Positions 23,678 through 37,399 are shown, counted from the first letter of the stretch. The stretch: DNA of 64,000 nt from Aristolochia californica (GCA_029961685.1 JARWKL010000012.1:15733227-15797226), one strand, 5' to 3'. Numbers and translations are program-made. Notes: a model not told the origin generated them from the sequence alone.

Positions 23678-25238
23678 TATTGGCCCAAGTGGCTTCTCAA
23701 GTGAGGGGAGATATACAAAATAAAACTTTGGTACTTAATAAAAATTAATGCAAGCAATAAAGTAAACAAGCACAACCATAAAAAAACACAATTTTTATTG
23801 CCAATGTTCCCCTATTGGTAATTATCACCTAAGAACCCTTGCTCTGAAAATTTCCACTAATTGCTCTATTAGCTAAAAATTACAATCTGGATGAGATTTT
23901 GACTCTCTTTAACCCAAGTGTAATACCCAATTACACTGCTACAAACTCTCCCAATGAGATAAAAAAAAAAAACCTAGATTTTAGCTTTAGTGGGTCTTCC
24001 ATTTCTAGATTTCAGGTGCTAAAAAACCTCTATAGAATTTTAAAGTAAAATACAAAAGAAAAAGAAAACTTACACCTTTGAGTGGGAGAATCAACCTTCT
24101 CCAAGTGAGGTCCAAGTCTCCAATCCTTTGAGCACAAGAGAGAATTTGATGGAGCTTGATTTTACTAGAATGAAAAGAAACTTTGAGAGATTTCAAAGGG
24201 CATGCAAAATCAGGTTGTTTTCTCTCAAAAGTGGGTTTAGGTAAGAATTTTAAGTAAATGTATATTGAATTTTTTTTTGTAAGATTCCAAACCAAACAAG
24301 CCGTTATTTAACCATTTCCATAGAGTCTGACAATCACTTTGGTCAATCACTTGAAAGGTTTGATCGATCAATCATGTCTTACAACTACTTTTTTTTATAT
24401 TCCTTAGGTTTATTGCTCAATCATAGCATTGATCAACATATTTTCATGCTTTTAAGACAAACAAGATTGATCAATCAATCCTACCCGATTGATTAATCAT
24501 ACTTTATAGCCCTAGCAGTTTAGAAGTCAATATGATCGATCATGCAAAGAGGTGTGATAGATCATGATTTATGTCCCTTTCTATCATACTTCTGTTCAAT
24601 AGATCAAGCCAGTTGGTATGATCGACTATGCTTCATAGTTCATTATGCCTGGAGTTAGAATGATTGATCAATACAATCCAAACGATTGATCATGTTTTAT
24701 AACTCATTCTGGCAAGATTTTGTATGGTCAATCAAACCAATCAAGTTGATCGATCATGCTTTATATTACTCGCAAGGTTGTACTTTGGATGATCGATCAT
24801 GACTATTAGTATGATTGATCATGTCAATTGCCAATATTCTAAAATATCTTGTAAGCATAATAAAAATTATCCCAAGGTGTTCTAGCAAGTTTTAGACATT
24901 AATAAGTAACAACTAAAAACGATTTTGAAACGAATTTGTCCTAAAGCTTCAAAACTCTTGTGTACCTTTGGATTCAAGATTGGCTAATTATTTTCATACA
25001 CGGCTAGAGTTCTTGAGATGTTTCTACTTGATTTGACTCTAGTCTTCAAGTCTTCAAACTTCTTTTAGTTACTTCTTCAAGATGACTTGACATTTCTTGA
25101 GCTTGAGGTCTTAAGATGATTTTTTTGGTTTCTTTACAAAGTCCATTGAAATTGCATATGAAATGCTTACTTTATAATTATTAGTTTAATTAAGTTTTTT
25201 CTCATCAAATTATGGATGGGAGTCAACTTAGGTCAACA
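23678..25238 (-). repeat. 5' LTR of the Sirevirus-type remnant (1,561 bp)
   Basis: Read on the minus strand it starts TGTTGACC (25238) and ends GGGCCAATA (23678) next to the primer-binding site. It is homologous over its length to the solo LTR 15037-16515 and shares the cluster of GATCGATCA palindromes (24340-24850). The outer flank is CTCAG (25239-25243); no matching copy can be sought because the other end of the element is lost. Confidence 0.8.
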
Positions 25239-25598
25239 CTCAGTTATAACCAAGTCAATAAATGATCTCTTTTCCAGAAATTCAATACAACCCTTAAAAG
25301 TGGATAGGTTTGTGTCTATTAACTCTTCTTTCACCAAGGGGGTGTTGGTTTTAAGAGTCTTGTTGAGTGGTTGGGAGTGATGTTTTTTTCTCTCATAGTT
25401 TTGGCAAGCTAAGTCTTTTGTGTCATGAATCCCCAACTCTAAGGGAAGTACAAAAGAATGAGGTATTTGGAAGAGTCTATAATGAAGTGTTCCAAGAGGT
25501 GGTAACTTTTTTTTTTATCAAAGTAGGTAGATGCAGATTTTGAGAGGCGATCAATTGCAAGTCTCTTCTCTCACATTGTCTCTCCATTTTCTTGTAAA
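25239..25598. other. Short spacer between two elements, no recognised gene
   Basis: A 67-residue minus-strand frame (25233-25436) overlaps the LTR end. It reads like ordinary protein, but I cannot assign it. The remainder shows nothing. Confidence 0.3.
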
Positions 25599-26090
25599 TG
25601 TTGTGTTGTGGAGCCTAATTTAATGCCTTACGCTGAGTGGTCGCGGATCGACCTTCACGGTAAGGTCATCGCGGGGGTTGGAAAGGGGTGGGAAGCCTCC
25701 CTCTAGGGGGTGCGGGGGCAGAATCCCCATCCGATCCATGATATATTGATTGTTATTTCATTAAGAGCCATTTGGGAATTTCACTCTTGTAATGCGGTTG
25801 CCCAAACTTTCTCTTTAAAGGGGCTATTATGGTTTTATGATTTTAATCTGAGGAGCATCACGATTTGTAGCCCGAGAGGTTAGAGAGAAACACTTATAAG
25901 TGTGAGATTTCTCTTGTAAACTATTTCATCTTCATAATGGATTACTGCAACGATGGAAGATAGGATATAACCTCGCCTTGAGGCGAACCTGTATAAATCT
26001 TGTTGTACTTTTCGTGTTTGTTTTTCCCTTCTTCCGCATTTATTATTATTGCTCTCGTTAGTTTGGAATTGGGGCATCTAATTCCTAACA
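25599..26090 (+). repeat. 5' LTR of the Tork-like Copia element
   Basis: Starts TGTTGTGTTGTGGAGCC, ends CTAATTCCTAACA. It shares with the 3' LTR the blocks GGATCGACCTTCACGGTAAG, GCCCGAGAGGTTAGAGAGAA and GAGGCGAACCTGTATAAATC. Confidence 0.88.
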
Positions 26091-26125
26091 ACTAGTATTA
26101 GAGCTTTGGTTCGTGATTGAGAGCA

Positions 26126-29100
26126 ATGGCTAGCGAAGAAGGATCGACACTTGGAATCAACAAGTTCGTTAGTATTGATTTTGCGTTATGGAGGATGCAA
26201 ATCGAAGGTTATCTATACAGTAAAAAGTTGCACGCACCACTTTTGGATATGAAACCAGAAGGTATGAAAGATGATGAGTGGAATCTCCTCGATATACAGG
26301 TGTTGGGAGTAATTCAGTTAACACTATCGAAGAAGGTTGATCACAATGTGGCATCACAGAAAACCACAACATGGATGATGAAGATTATGTCCGACATGTA
26401 TGAGAAGCCTTCCACAAATAATAACGTACATCTCATGAAAAAATTCTTCAATTTAAAGATAACAAAAAATACATCAATGGCATCACATTTGAATGAGTTT
26501 AGAACGATTTTCAATCAATTGACCTTGGTTCAGATTTAATTTGATGATGAGGTTTGTGTTTTAAGTCTTTTGGTGTCTCTACCAAATTGTTGGGAGCTTA
26601 TGAGGGTTGCGGTCGATAACTCTATAGGCAACAAGAAGTTGATTTTTAATAATGTTTGGGATACAATTCTTTAGGAGGAAGTTTGTAGAAAGGACTCCGA
26701 AGAATCATTGACATCTTATTATGCCCTAAGTGTTGATACTAGGGGCAGGAACTTCGACAGGAATTCCAACAAGAGCAATGGTAGAGGGAAGTCAAGGAAT
26801 GGAAGAAGCAAGTCCAAATTTGGAACGAATGCGGAGTGTTGGAATTGTGGCAAGTCTGATCACATAAAAATGAACTGTAGAGCACCGAAGAAGGATGAAA
26901 AGAAGGGCGATAATGCAAATGGAGTGATTGAAGAAGTACAAGATGCTTTACTCTTGTCGGTTGATAGCCCTATTGATTCTTGGGTGTTAGATTTAGGGGT
27001 TTTTTTTCACACCTCTGCGCACCGTGAGATCATGGAAAATTATGTTGTTGGAGATCACAGGAAGGTGTATCTTGTTGATGGAGAACCTTTGGATAATATC
27101 AGTATTGGTAATGTCAGTTTGAGGATGTCAAACGGGTCAGTGTGGAAAAATCACAAGGAGAGACATGTACCAAAACTGATGCATAATATGATCCCAGTAG
27201 GGCAGCTTGATGATGAAGGTCATAATGTAACTTTTAATGGTGTCGCTTGGAAAGTCTCTAAGGGAGTCATGGTTGTTGCTCGAGGAGTTAAAACTGGAAC
27301 TTTGTATATCACTTCCAGTTGCAGAGACATGGTTGCAGTTGCTAATGCTGTTACTGATTCTAATTTGTGGCATTATAGGCTTGGTCACTTGAGTGAGAAA
27401 AGAATGAAAGTGTTCAGTCCAAAGGGAAGCTATCAGGGTTGAAAACTGTAAATGAAAGTTTATGTGAAGGTTGTATCTTTGGCAAGCAGAAAAGGGTTAT
27501 CTTTTCTAAAGCTGAAAAGGAGCAAAAGACGACAAAGTTGGAGTTGGTTCACACAGATGTGTGGGAGCCTTCAACTGTCACCTCTCTTGGTGGTTTTAAC
27601 TACTATGTGACATTTATTGATGATGCAAGCAGAAAAGGTATGGGTTTATTTCTTGAAAAAGAAATCTGATGTCTTTGATACCTTCAAGAGATGGAGAACA
27701 ATGGCTGAGAATGAGAACGATTAGAAGGTGAAGTGTCTGCAATCAAATAATGGGGGAAAATACATAGATAATGATTTCAAGTGATATTGAGCTGATAATA
27801 GAATCAAGATGAAGAAGACCATACCTGGAAAACCTCAACATAATGGTGTGGCTCAGAGGAAGAACAAAACTTTGAACGAGCGTGGTAGGAGCATGAGATT
27901 ACATGAGGGATTGCCAAAGATGTTCTGTTTTGACGCTATTAGTTCTGTTGCTTATTTGATCAACAGAAGTCCCTCAACACCATTGGATTGCAAAATACCA
28001 GAAGAGGTCTAGAGTGACAAAGAGGTAAATCTTTCTTTCTTGAAAGTGTTTGGTTGTGTTTCTTATATTCATATTGATTATGTAGCTAGAAGTAAACTTA
28101 ATGCTAAATCTAAAATATGTTTCTTTATTGGTTATGGTGGTACTGAGTTTGGTTATTGATTCTGGGATAACCAAAGTCATAAGGTTATTTGAAGCAAGGA
28201 CGTGATCTTCAATGAAGGTATCTTGTATAAAGACAGGTTGAGAACAGATTCTGAGAGCATAAGCAATGAAGCTAAGAAGTCTGAAGTGATTTAGTTACGA
28301 GATCTTCTAGTTATTGAGATAGAGAATATTGCTCAGGAAGATCAGGAAAACATACCCCCAGAAGTAAATCAGAACATTTCTATGACTGAAGTCAGGAGAT
28401 CTGCCAGAACTAGCAAACCACCACAGAGGTATTCCCTTGCACTGAATTATATTCTTTTGACTAATAAAGGTGAACCAAAGAGTTATAAGGAAGTCGTGCA
28501 AATTGATGAATCAACCAAGTGGGAGTTGGCCATGAAGGATGAGATGGATTCACTATTATCCAATTAGACATGATAGTTGACAGAGTTACCAAAAGAGAAG
28601 AAGACCTTGCAGATTAAATGGGTGTACCGAATAAAAGACGAACATGATGGCAGCAAGCGGTACAAGGCAAGACTGGTGATAAAGGACTTTCAACAAAAAG
28701 AAGACATTGACTACGCTGAGATTTTCTCTCCAGTAGTGAAATTAACTACTATTAGAATAGTGCTTGGACTAGTGGCAAATGAAAACTTTCACTTAGAGCA
28801 GTTAGATGTAAAGACAACCTTTCTTCATGGTGACTTGGAGGAAGAAATTTATATGATGGAGCGACAAGGTTTCAAATCACAAGGAAAGGAGAAAATGATG
28901 TGCAAACTTCAAAAGAGCTTGTATGGTCTTAAACAAGCTCCAAGACAATGGTATACGAAGTTTGACATCTTTATGAGTATTAATGGTTTCTTGAGGTGTC
29001 AGGCAGATCATTGTTGATATGTGAAGAAGTTTGATGACTCCTACATTATTCTATTGCTATATGTTGATAACATGTTGATAGCAGGTACTTGCAAACAGGA

Positions 29101-30035
29101 AATAGATAAGTTGAAAAGAGAGTTGTTCAAGAAGTTTGCAATGAAGATTTGGGTATTGCAAAACAAATCATTGGGATGAGGATTACTAGAGACATTGATG
29201 TATTGAAACTGTCACAAAAAGAATATGTGAAGAAGGTGTTGAGTAGATTCAACATGAATGATGCAAAACCACTGAGTACTCCTTTGGGTAGTCGCTTTAG
29301 GCTATCTAAGGAGCAGTCACCTTCTACAGAGCAGAAGCGAGCCAACATGGCCAATGTTCCTTATACTTATGTTATTGGCAGTCTCATGTATGCCATGGTG
29401 TGTACTAGACCAGACATAGCTCATGCAGTGGGAGTTGTGAGCAGATATATGAGTAATCTAGGTAAACAACATTGGAAAGCAGTGAAGTGGATTCTCAGGT
29501 ATTTGAGAGGCACTGCAGACTCAACCTTATTTTCAGAAAGTTAGACTTGGGATTACAAGATTATGTAAATGCTAACATGGCTAGAGACATTGATGGCAGG
29601 AGGAGTACCACTAGATATGTATACACATTGGGTAGTACAACAGTTAGTTGGGTCTGTAAGTTTCAAAAGATAGTTGTTTTTTCCACCACAGAGGCAGAAT
29701 ATGTCAGAATATGTCATCGTGACTGAAGCCAACAAAGTGATGGTATGGTTGCAGTCTTTTTGGGCAGAATTAGATCTCAAGCATGGGAAGAATGTGTTAT
29801 ATTGTGATAGTCCGAGTGCTATTCATTTAGCAAAGAATCATGTTTATCATGCCAGAACAAAGCACATACGATACAGGTGCATTATCACTTCATCAGATCG
29901 GCTCTACAGGATGGAGTCTTAGCACTTGAGAAGATTTAAAGGAGTCAAAATTTGGCTGATATGTTGACGAAGACTATTACGATCGAGAAACTGAAGTTGT
30001 ATGCAACTTCAGTTGGACTTCTTTCTAAGGATTGA
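26126..30035 (+). pseudogene. Decayed gag-pol of the Tork-like Copia element
   Basis: Domains in order: gag from ATG 26126; zinc knuckle CWNCGKSDHIKMNC (about 26840); protease site DSWVLDLG, where the usual S/T of the D-S/T-G triad is L (about 26975); GAG-pre-integrase LWHYRLGHLS (about 27366); integrase HTDVWEP (about 27550) and QHNGVAQRKN (about 27840); RT DVKTTFLHGDLEE (about 28805) and LYVDNM (about 29060), so the second catalytic Asp of the YVDD box is Asn; RPDIAHAVGVVSRYM (about 29410); RNase H STTEAEY (about 29680) and ADMLTK (about 29957). In-frame stops occur at 26537 and about 26672, with more in the integrase, plus frame slips near 27440 and 29540. It cannot be active by itself. 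Confidence 0.88.
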
Positions 30036-30093
30036 GAAGTTGTCGTCGTTGTCGAGGAGATATTGATGATGGATTAGTCTCCAAGTGGGAGAT

Positions 30094-30560
30094 TGTTAAG
30101 TGGGTGAGCCTAATTAACAGCTTATGTTGAGTTGGTTGTGGATCGACCTTCACGGTAAGGTCGCCATGCGGGTTGGAAGGGGGGCGAGAAGCACCCCTCC
30201 TAGGGGTGCTAGGCGGAGTCCCCGTCCGATCCACGATATATTGATTGTTGTGTCATTAAGGGCAGTTTGGAATTTTTACTCTTGTAATGAGGTTACCCTA
30301 GCTTTCTCTTTAAACCAAGGAACATATCGAGTTGTAGCCCGAGAGGTTAGAGAGAAAAACCTATTAGTGTGTGATTTCTCTTGTAAACTCTATTTCATCT
30401 TCATAGTGGATTATTGCAACGACAGAAGACAGGACGTAGTCTCACCTTGAGGCGAACCTGTATAAATCTTGTTGTATTTTTTCGTGTTTGCTTTTCTTTT
30501 CTTCTGCATTTATTATTATTACTTTCGTTTGTTTATAATTAGGGCATCTAATTCCTAACA
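30094..30560 (+). repeat. 3' LTR of the Tork-like Copia element
   Basis: Starts TGTTAAGTGGGTGAGCC after a polypurine tract and ends CTAATTCCTAACA. It is shorter than the 5' LTR, with a deletion in the region after CTTTCTCTTTAAA (about 30315). Confidence 0.88.
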
Positions 30561-30565
30561 ATAAA

Positions 30566-31379
30566 TTCATGAAATTCCATAATAAACAAGTACATAAATG
30601 GTAAAAAAAAAAAAAAGGTATAAGTAATCAAGTGAAAGAATGTCAGACATAAGTTAGATATAAGTAGAATGGTTTGTTAAATAGCTTATTATGTTTCGTT
30701 ATATATCGTTTATACCTAGTGCCAGATGGACCCTTGAAATGTAAGGTCAATAATCTCGAAGTAGACAAACAATACAAAATGTTATCTAGTATCATTCAAA
30801 GTGAGATTGTTAGTGAGGCAAAGAATTGTGCCACAAAGTGAAGTAGCCCTATTGGGACATCATGAGATGCTTAGTGGAAGGATGGGTGTTGAAATTCTCT
30901 CCTCTCCAAGCTATAATCTCACTATAGGGCGTACTAAGAGGTCCCTATAACTATTTTATATGTTTAAAATAAAAAAAAATTAAAATAAGGGGCACTCTAT
31001 TAATCCTATATTTTTTTTGTTAGCTAAACGTACTTAACCATTAAACCCCAATAGAGAAGAAGGAGTCAATTTTATTAAAATTTCTAGTGGAATAAGAAGA
31101 AGTCAAATTTTAATTACTCAATTCAAATTTAATAGTTTAAGTAGACATAAACTTATGTCAAGAATGCACTCAAAAAGGTTTAAAGGAAGACAAAAGCACA
31201 TGATTGACTGGATAAATAAGAGACCAAATGTTGAGGCCCATTACCGACAATGTGTGTGAGCCATTCCCACATAGAATCCATGTTGGATTGTCACGCTATT
31301 GTCTCATTTCAATAGATTTCAACCCACCATCGTTGACATAGAAGATGGGGAAAGAGAAAATAACTTGATAACCTCATTG
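30566..31379. other. Upstream flank of the Alfin-like gene, no gene seen
   Basis: AT-rich with A-runs. No coding frame or clear element ends. GGCCCA occurs at 31235-31240. Confidence 0.4.
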
Positions 31380-31780
31380 TGGGCCCTCCAGGCCCAGTAA
31401 ATAATAAAAAAGTAAATAAAGCCCATTACCAACATCAGGAAATTGCATTACCGTATCAATTAGACAGAAATATATATTTTACAAACCAAAAACGAATAGA
31501 GTACGAAAGAAAAGATTAAAATAAAAGAGAGGAAGAGAAAATCTGAACTTCCGTTCGTCCGTCGCTGCTTCTCCTTCTCCTCAATTTGGAAGGCATAAAT
31601 CTGCTCTTCGGAACATCCTGAGGGATGAGCGGTGAAAACTTCGAAGGGTTCCTTCGAACGTTGCTCTTCTTCTTGTAGTGCGTAGCAGAAACCCTAACGT
31701 GCTTTTTTTTCTAGAAGCTTGCGAGATCTCTACAATCTGCTCTGCTTTGTGCCTCTCCGCGTTTATATCCACCGGTAGAC
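31380..31780 (+). promoter_or_regulatory. Promoter and 5' leader of the Alfin-like gene, with TGGGCC/GGCCCA motifs
   Basis: TGGGCC at 31380-31385 and GGCCCA at 31391-31396 match Site II (TCP-binding) elements that are common in constitutively active plant promoters. No convincing TATA box is seen. Positions 31530-31780 are a CT-rich leader leading to the ATG. Element identity is by motif only. Confidence 0.4.
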
Positions 31781-34700
31781 ATGGAGGGAGCTTCCTACAC
31801 TCCTCGGACAGTGGAAGATATATTTAAGGATTTCAGAGGTCGCCGCGCTGGCATGATCAAAGCTCTCACCACTGGTTCCTCCCTCTCACCTCTTCCACCT
31901 GCCATTGACTCCATTAAATTCTCTTCTTTTGGGTCTCATCTTACTTTTTTTTTTTCTCACTTCCGCTGTTTTGACGTTTATATGCATGCGTATTGAGGTT
32001 CTTCTTCTGTTCCTTCCATTATTTTCTTGCAGATGTTCAGAAGTTTTTCGAGCAATGTGATCCCGGTACTACTTTTTCTTTTTCACTCTCCTCTTTCTTG
32101 CACTTAGGCTTCTGATGTATTATTTCTTTTCCAGTTTAGTTTTACGGTTTTAAGCCATTTGTATTTACTTTACGCAATAATTTGTCTGTATACTACTTGA
32201 CTAAGGTATGGTTTACGCTGCTGTTTCCTCCCTTATACCTCTTTGTTTGGTTTCCTATGCTGAATCCTCAATTTTTATTTTTTGCATCTTATTGTTGTTT
32301 TTATTAAGGAATTTGGAGAATTTTCAGCTTGGCTTTTAATGTGCTTTGAAATATCATTATCATGGTACAGGTTTAAATTTATGACATGTTATAGCCTTGC
32401 CGAATTGTGCTCGTTACCATCTATTTTTTAGTTATTATTTTCAATTATCAAGTTTCATGAAGAAAACATTAGCTAATTTTTTTTTAAAAAAAAAAAGAAG
32501 AAGAAGAAGAAATCATTGTAATAATATTTTTTTGGCTAATATTGGAGGTATAAAAGTGCTAAATTCCTTGGTTAAAGTTACAGAGTGTTGTTAATACTTG
32601 CTACTTCTTCAATTATGAAAGCATTTGGAAATCATTCCTTTCTTGATGTCCTTCCATTACTATATTGCATGTTCCATTGGTTTCAAAATTGGCCAATTAA
32701 AAAGTAAAATAGTTTGCAAAGTTGGGCTCTCTCAATTGAAGTATAATCCATGTCTCAATGTGTATTTTGGTTGTGACTTGTCTCATGAGTTTATTAAAAA
32801 TGAGGATGGTAAAGAGGAAATACTAGGATGTAGAATCAGGAGAGGCAGAACTAGAGATGAACTGATTAAATAACATGTGAGGAGTAGGACCACTAGATGA
32901 AAGCCTAGGGACAATTCTTTTAAGATGTATTGAACTTTTATCATGCTTCATTTTCCCCTCACCGAAAAAAAAGAGAAACTGATTTTCATTGTGATGACAG
33001 AGAAGGAAAACTTGTGCTTGTATGGATTTCCTGATGAAACGTGGGAAGTAAACTTGCCCGCAGAGGAGGTACCGCCAGAGCTTCCTGAGCCAGCTTTAGG
33101 AATAAACTTTGCTCGAGATGGAATGCAAGAAAAGGACTGGTTATCACTGGTAGCTGTTCATAGTGATGCATGGTTACTTGCTGTTGCATTCTATTTTGGT
33201 GCCCGATTTGCGTTTGACAAAAATGACAGGTAAATGTCATTATTGGGCATTAACTAGTAATTTTGTGTTTCAGACATATTACCTTAGGATCCTTTCCATT
33301 ACTTTTTTCACCAGTAGTAATTTTCTTGGTTGTTTTGTTATGCTGTTTCAATATACTGAGACGACCAGTTATATAATATAAATGCATGTGAATTTGATGT
33401 TAAATTGTGCTTTCAGTTTATCATTTAAATTTCAGAAAGATTAAGAGGACATTTTGAATGAGAGAGGTCCAAGGAGAATATGAAAATAATATGTCCCCTC
33501 TGCCAGATGCTGCGATTGCTTTAATTTACTATTTGGAAGGAAAATTCGTCCAGTACTCGACATGTTACTTTTATTACTGGGATGGAGCTACTTATGAGAG
33601 TGAGTTTTATTTTTTTTATTTAACTAATGTAAATTTCATGCAACAGCAGGTCCCCTGGCTGTACATACATTTTTTAAAAATTTTTTGTTAATTTTTTTAA
33701 AATGGCAAATATTTCTTGCTCAATGTTTTATTTGTTTTCCTTTTCATAACATCTTATTCTTTAGAATGCAATATCTTATTGAAGCAATCTCATCTCTTAT
33801 AACTCTCCTATTTGATGAGTTATGATTATTTCCAAACCTGTGTGATACTTGTGAGCCACCTATGGCATATACAGTGTGCATTTTATATTTTTAAAACACG
33901 TATCAATCAGGGCTGAAATAATTGCCTGTTAAGAATCCTTGTGGTTGAAGTTTTATGCTTGTGCGAGGTGGTGTTTACTGGTTTATTTGAGTTTTTAGAG
34001 TTTATTACCTCTTCTAAATTGACATTCGTTGATTTCTCTGGTCAAGGAAATCTTGAAATGCTGTTTTGGATACTTCTTTTTTTCTTCTTTGCATTCTCAT
34101 CCTATATTTAGCTGTCTCTTATCAGTTACTGGTTTTAAGCTTGGCCGTCCTTTTATGTTTTAGAAGTTATGCCCTTCCAACTTCAGGTTTTAAATTTTTT
34201 TTGGAATGTAGGTTTTAAATATGGTCTAGCAATTGAATGGATTCTCTTGCAGTTACTGTTTAATCTGTTTAGGGTCAGTATACTGGCTTTCTGCTAGAGA
34301 GTGCATGTATGCAATTAAAGTATCTTGTCTGCGTTCTGGATGCCTGTCCTTATTGAGCTAAGAACTTGTGCACCATCACTCTTTGCCATAGCTGGCACTG
34401 GCATCATCTCATTCTTAAAAAGTGATTTTAAGTGTTTGTTCTGATGCCTGTCTTATCAATATGCTGATGTTAATTTTTAATATTCTCAGTTCAAGTCTAC
34501 ATTGGAGTTCAACTATTGTAGCGGCCTTATTCAAAGAAAGAAAAACTTCTCTTTTACACTCCAATTGCTGTTGTCAATGTTCAGAGATTGAGTAGTGACA
34601 GTTCCTTGAATGTTGTTGTCATCTTGATCGCACTGTTAATGGTGCAGTATGTGATTGTACTTTTGCAAGACTATCCAGATTGAAATCTTGTCTGTATTCT

Positions 34701-37399
34701 CAGCTTTCTTATTTTTTTTTTTATTTTGTCCATGAGATTCCTGTTGGGAAAACACGTTTGAACTTGTCTTTAAAAGAAAATCTGGTTTGCAGTTGTTCTT
34801 ACCTTCAAATTGGCAATTCTGACCATCTCACACCATATGTTTTTGAGGGAAGAACTTTCTTTTTCGGGAGTCCATTATTTTACCAACTGCCTTAATTCTT
34901 GTTTCATCTGGCAGTTGTCCTTTTCACATGGTACATCAAAGCCTAGGTTTCTTATATCATACTATATTGCATGTGCTGCACTTTAATAATTTATTTGCAA
35001 CGATAATCTGTGCTTATCTAATTGTTAAGATTTTTCTACCTCGTCCTTGAACTTTCTCAGTTCTGTTTGTGTTGCTGAAATCCTTGATGCCCTTGGTCCA
35101 CTTTAATTCAAGAGTAAAACTGAATATTTCTTTCTTTGCTTTTCTTTTTCTCTTTTAAAAGGCTAAGTGTGTGACATTTTTTATTTGGAAGAGCGTGTCA
35201 TATTTTATTTTCCTGTTTATTTGGTGGGAGTCAAAAGTGATCTAGGCATGGATTGAAGGACACACTTAAAGACCAAATTTGCACTTCTGATTTAGGGGAG
35301 AAAAGAAACCAGCATGTTTGCACCTGAACTGGTTGATGACCTTGGAAAAAATTGGTAAAATTCTGTCTACAGCTAGACAATTCCAACAACACAACGGAAT
35401 TAGTGGTTGAAGGGGAAGAATGGTGATATTTATCTGGTTCCATCCCAAAATAACTAGACACTTAAGAAAGCGTAGTAGAGCCCCAAGCCATTTTCAGATG
35501 CGGGACTTTTTAACCACTCTAACTGTTTCCTTTCAAAATTTGTAACTGAAATGACAGAAGTTGGAGACTAGGATATTGACTTATTGAGCTTATTTTCCTT
35601 GCAAAATGTCGGATTTATCTCTTATTTATTTTTCCTATCTAAAATTACAAAGATTTCCCTTCTCAACTTAAAATAATTGATGAGGTATTTAGCTAAGAAC
35701 AGATTGTGCACACAATTATTTTTTGCAGTTATGATCCTAATATTTTGGGCCAAACTACTTTAATATCTCTTTTCCTGAGTTGTATTACATAACCCTCTTC
35801 TATCAGCTCTCTGTTCTCCTGTGTATTCTATTTTGCTAAGGAATGAAGCAGGCATTCTTTGAGTTTCTAAAGAGCACTCAATGAAGAAGTTTTTGATGCA
35901 TTCATTCACTCTAAAAATTGCTGGAGTTGATTGAAGACTTTGTGGGACTAAGAATCATCTGTTCTCATTTTGTTATTATTTGTCAGCACGTAGTGTGTTG
36001 CCATCTTATTCTTAAATTCTGCCTGCATCAACCAGGAATTGATCTTCTATTTTTAGTTTCCTTAGTTATTTGGTCTTTCTAAGTGCTTCTAGAGAACTGT
36101 GAGGATTAAATGATAAATTCTTTGGCTAGAGCTGCTGAAGGAATTCTTACAAATTTTTTTATTTATTTATCTTTTGGGAAAGCCTGGTTATTTCAGTAAC
36201 CTTAAATAATGATTATTGTATTGCGTTATAGTAAACTTTTTGGTATGAAAGAGGCAATTTACATTTTTTCGATTTGTTTATATCCTGTATAAATTCAAGT
36301 TGGATGGGGATTCTCTTCTTCCAATCCCGTACATATTAGAATTGGTCAATACTTTTGCCCTTTTTTCAAAATCTTGTCCTTTGAATAGGATGATATTTTA
36401 ATTTTTTGAATATTTTTGTGAGCGTGATGGTTATGGCACTAAAAGCGTCTCCGATAGTTTAATTCTATGGGGCCCAATGGGGAAACTTTGATGAGAGAGA
36501 GGCGTATTTTTGTGCAAAGGAATTAACAACAAGAAAAATTGCAATAATTCGTAGCCAGGAATTAAGAATTATTTTGGTTAGATTAGTTTTATGAAGGCAA
36601 GAAATAAAGTGAGAGAAATTTTTGAAGATTTTCTCAAACAGATTCAATTGTGAGTATTTTTTAGGGCGCAACTTGCTACTTTGCCTTGTTTTTCAAGACT
36701 AAACATTGATGGTGAACCTCAATCATCTATTCAAACTTTTTATTGTTCCTGCTTAGTATTGAAATAGATAAAGTTCCTCAGGATTTCAATTTCTATTGCT
36801 AATCTTTTGGAGCTATAAACTTCAGGAAGAAGCTTTTCCAGATGATTAATGATCTTCCAACTATATTTGAGGTTGTTACCGGTGCTGCAAAAAAGCAACC
36901 AAAAGATAAATCTTCAGCTACTCCCAACAACAGCAGTAAGAACAAGTCAAGTGTGAAGATGGTGAGTCCAGTTTCTATTACAGGACCTCGTTGTTCTTCT
37001 TGGGCTGTGATCCATGTGTCACCTGTATGGTTAATATTCACGAAAATGCCTTCTTTGAGATGACATATTTCAACAGAATTTGGGTTCAGTAAATCGGTGG
37101 TGTGGATATGACAAGGATGCTATTTGTGTTTTCAGCAACCCAAGCCAGAGACAAAGTCATCAAAGATGGCACCGACGAAAGATGAAGAGGAAAGTGCAGA
37201 GGAAGAGGAGGAGGAGGAGCAAGGCTTGACCTTGTGTGGAGCTTGTGGGGAGAACTATGCAAATGATGAGTTCTGGATTTGCTGTGATATTTGTGAGAAA
37301 TGGTTCCATGGAAAATGCGTGAAGATCACTCCGGCCAGGGCAGAGCACATCAAGCAATATAAATGCCCGGCTTGCAGCAACAAGAGGGCCAGAGTCTGA
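31781..37399 (+). CDS. Alfin-like PHD-finger protein (AL family), 5 exons
   Basis: AL proteins are nuclear chromatin readers that bind H3K4me3 through a C-terminal PHD finger and act in transcriptional control. Exons: 31781-31874, 32033-32065, 33001-33229, 36826-36961, 37136-37399; total 756 nt, 251 aa, the usual family length, with all phases matching. The N-terminal Alfin domain runs from about residue 5 to 135 ([49 protein letters not shown]). A Lys/Ser-rich linker and an acidic run of Glu (about 180-192) precede the PHD finger at 198-244, whose C4HC3 ligands are C198, C201, C214, C217, H222, C225, C241 and C244. W220 is the aromatic-cage Trp expected for H3K4me3 binding. Intron 3 is long (3.6 kb) and holds a TRIM-like relic. 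The gene appears intact. Confidence 0.94.
32496..32511. repeat. (GAA)n microsatellite in intron 2 of the Alfin-like gene
   Basis: Five GAA units follow an A-run in intron 2. Confidence 0.8.
35430..35525 (-). repeat. TRIM terminal-repeat relic in intron 3 of the Alfin-like gene
   Basis: CATCCCAAAATAACTAGACA and, further on, GATGCGGGACTTTTTAAC resemble the two ends of the TRIM terminal repeat seen at 10946-11064. Only one diverged copy is present, so it may be a solo repeat. Confidence 0.4.

Larger units (their letters stand above)
25599..30560 (+). mobile_element. Tork/Tnt1-like Copia retrotransposon, two LTRs, decayed
   Basis: Complete outline of an LTR element. LTRs are at 25599-26090 and 30094-30560, both ending ATCTAATTCCTAACA. 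The primer-binding site TAGTATTAGAGC is at 26093-26104 and the polypurine tract (CCAAGTGGGAGA) at 30081-30092. The flanks GTAAA (25594-25598) and ATAAA (30561-30565) give a target duplication with one mismatch. It inserted about 1.2 kb upstream of the Alfin-like gene, in the same orientation. Unequal LTR lengths (492 and 467 bp) and many coding breaks point to an old insertion. Confidence 0.9.
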
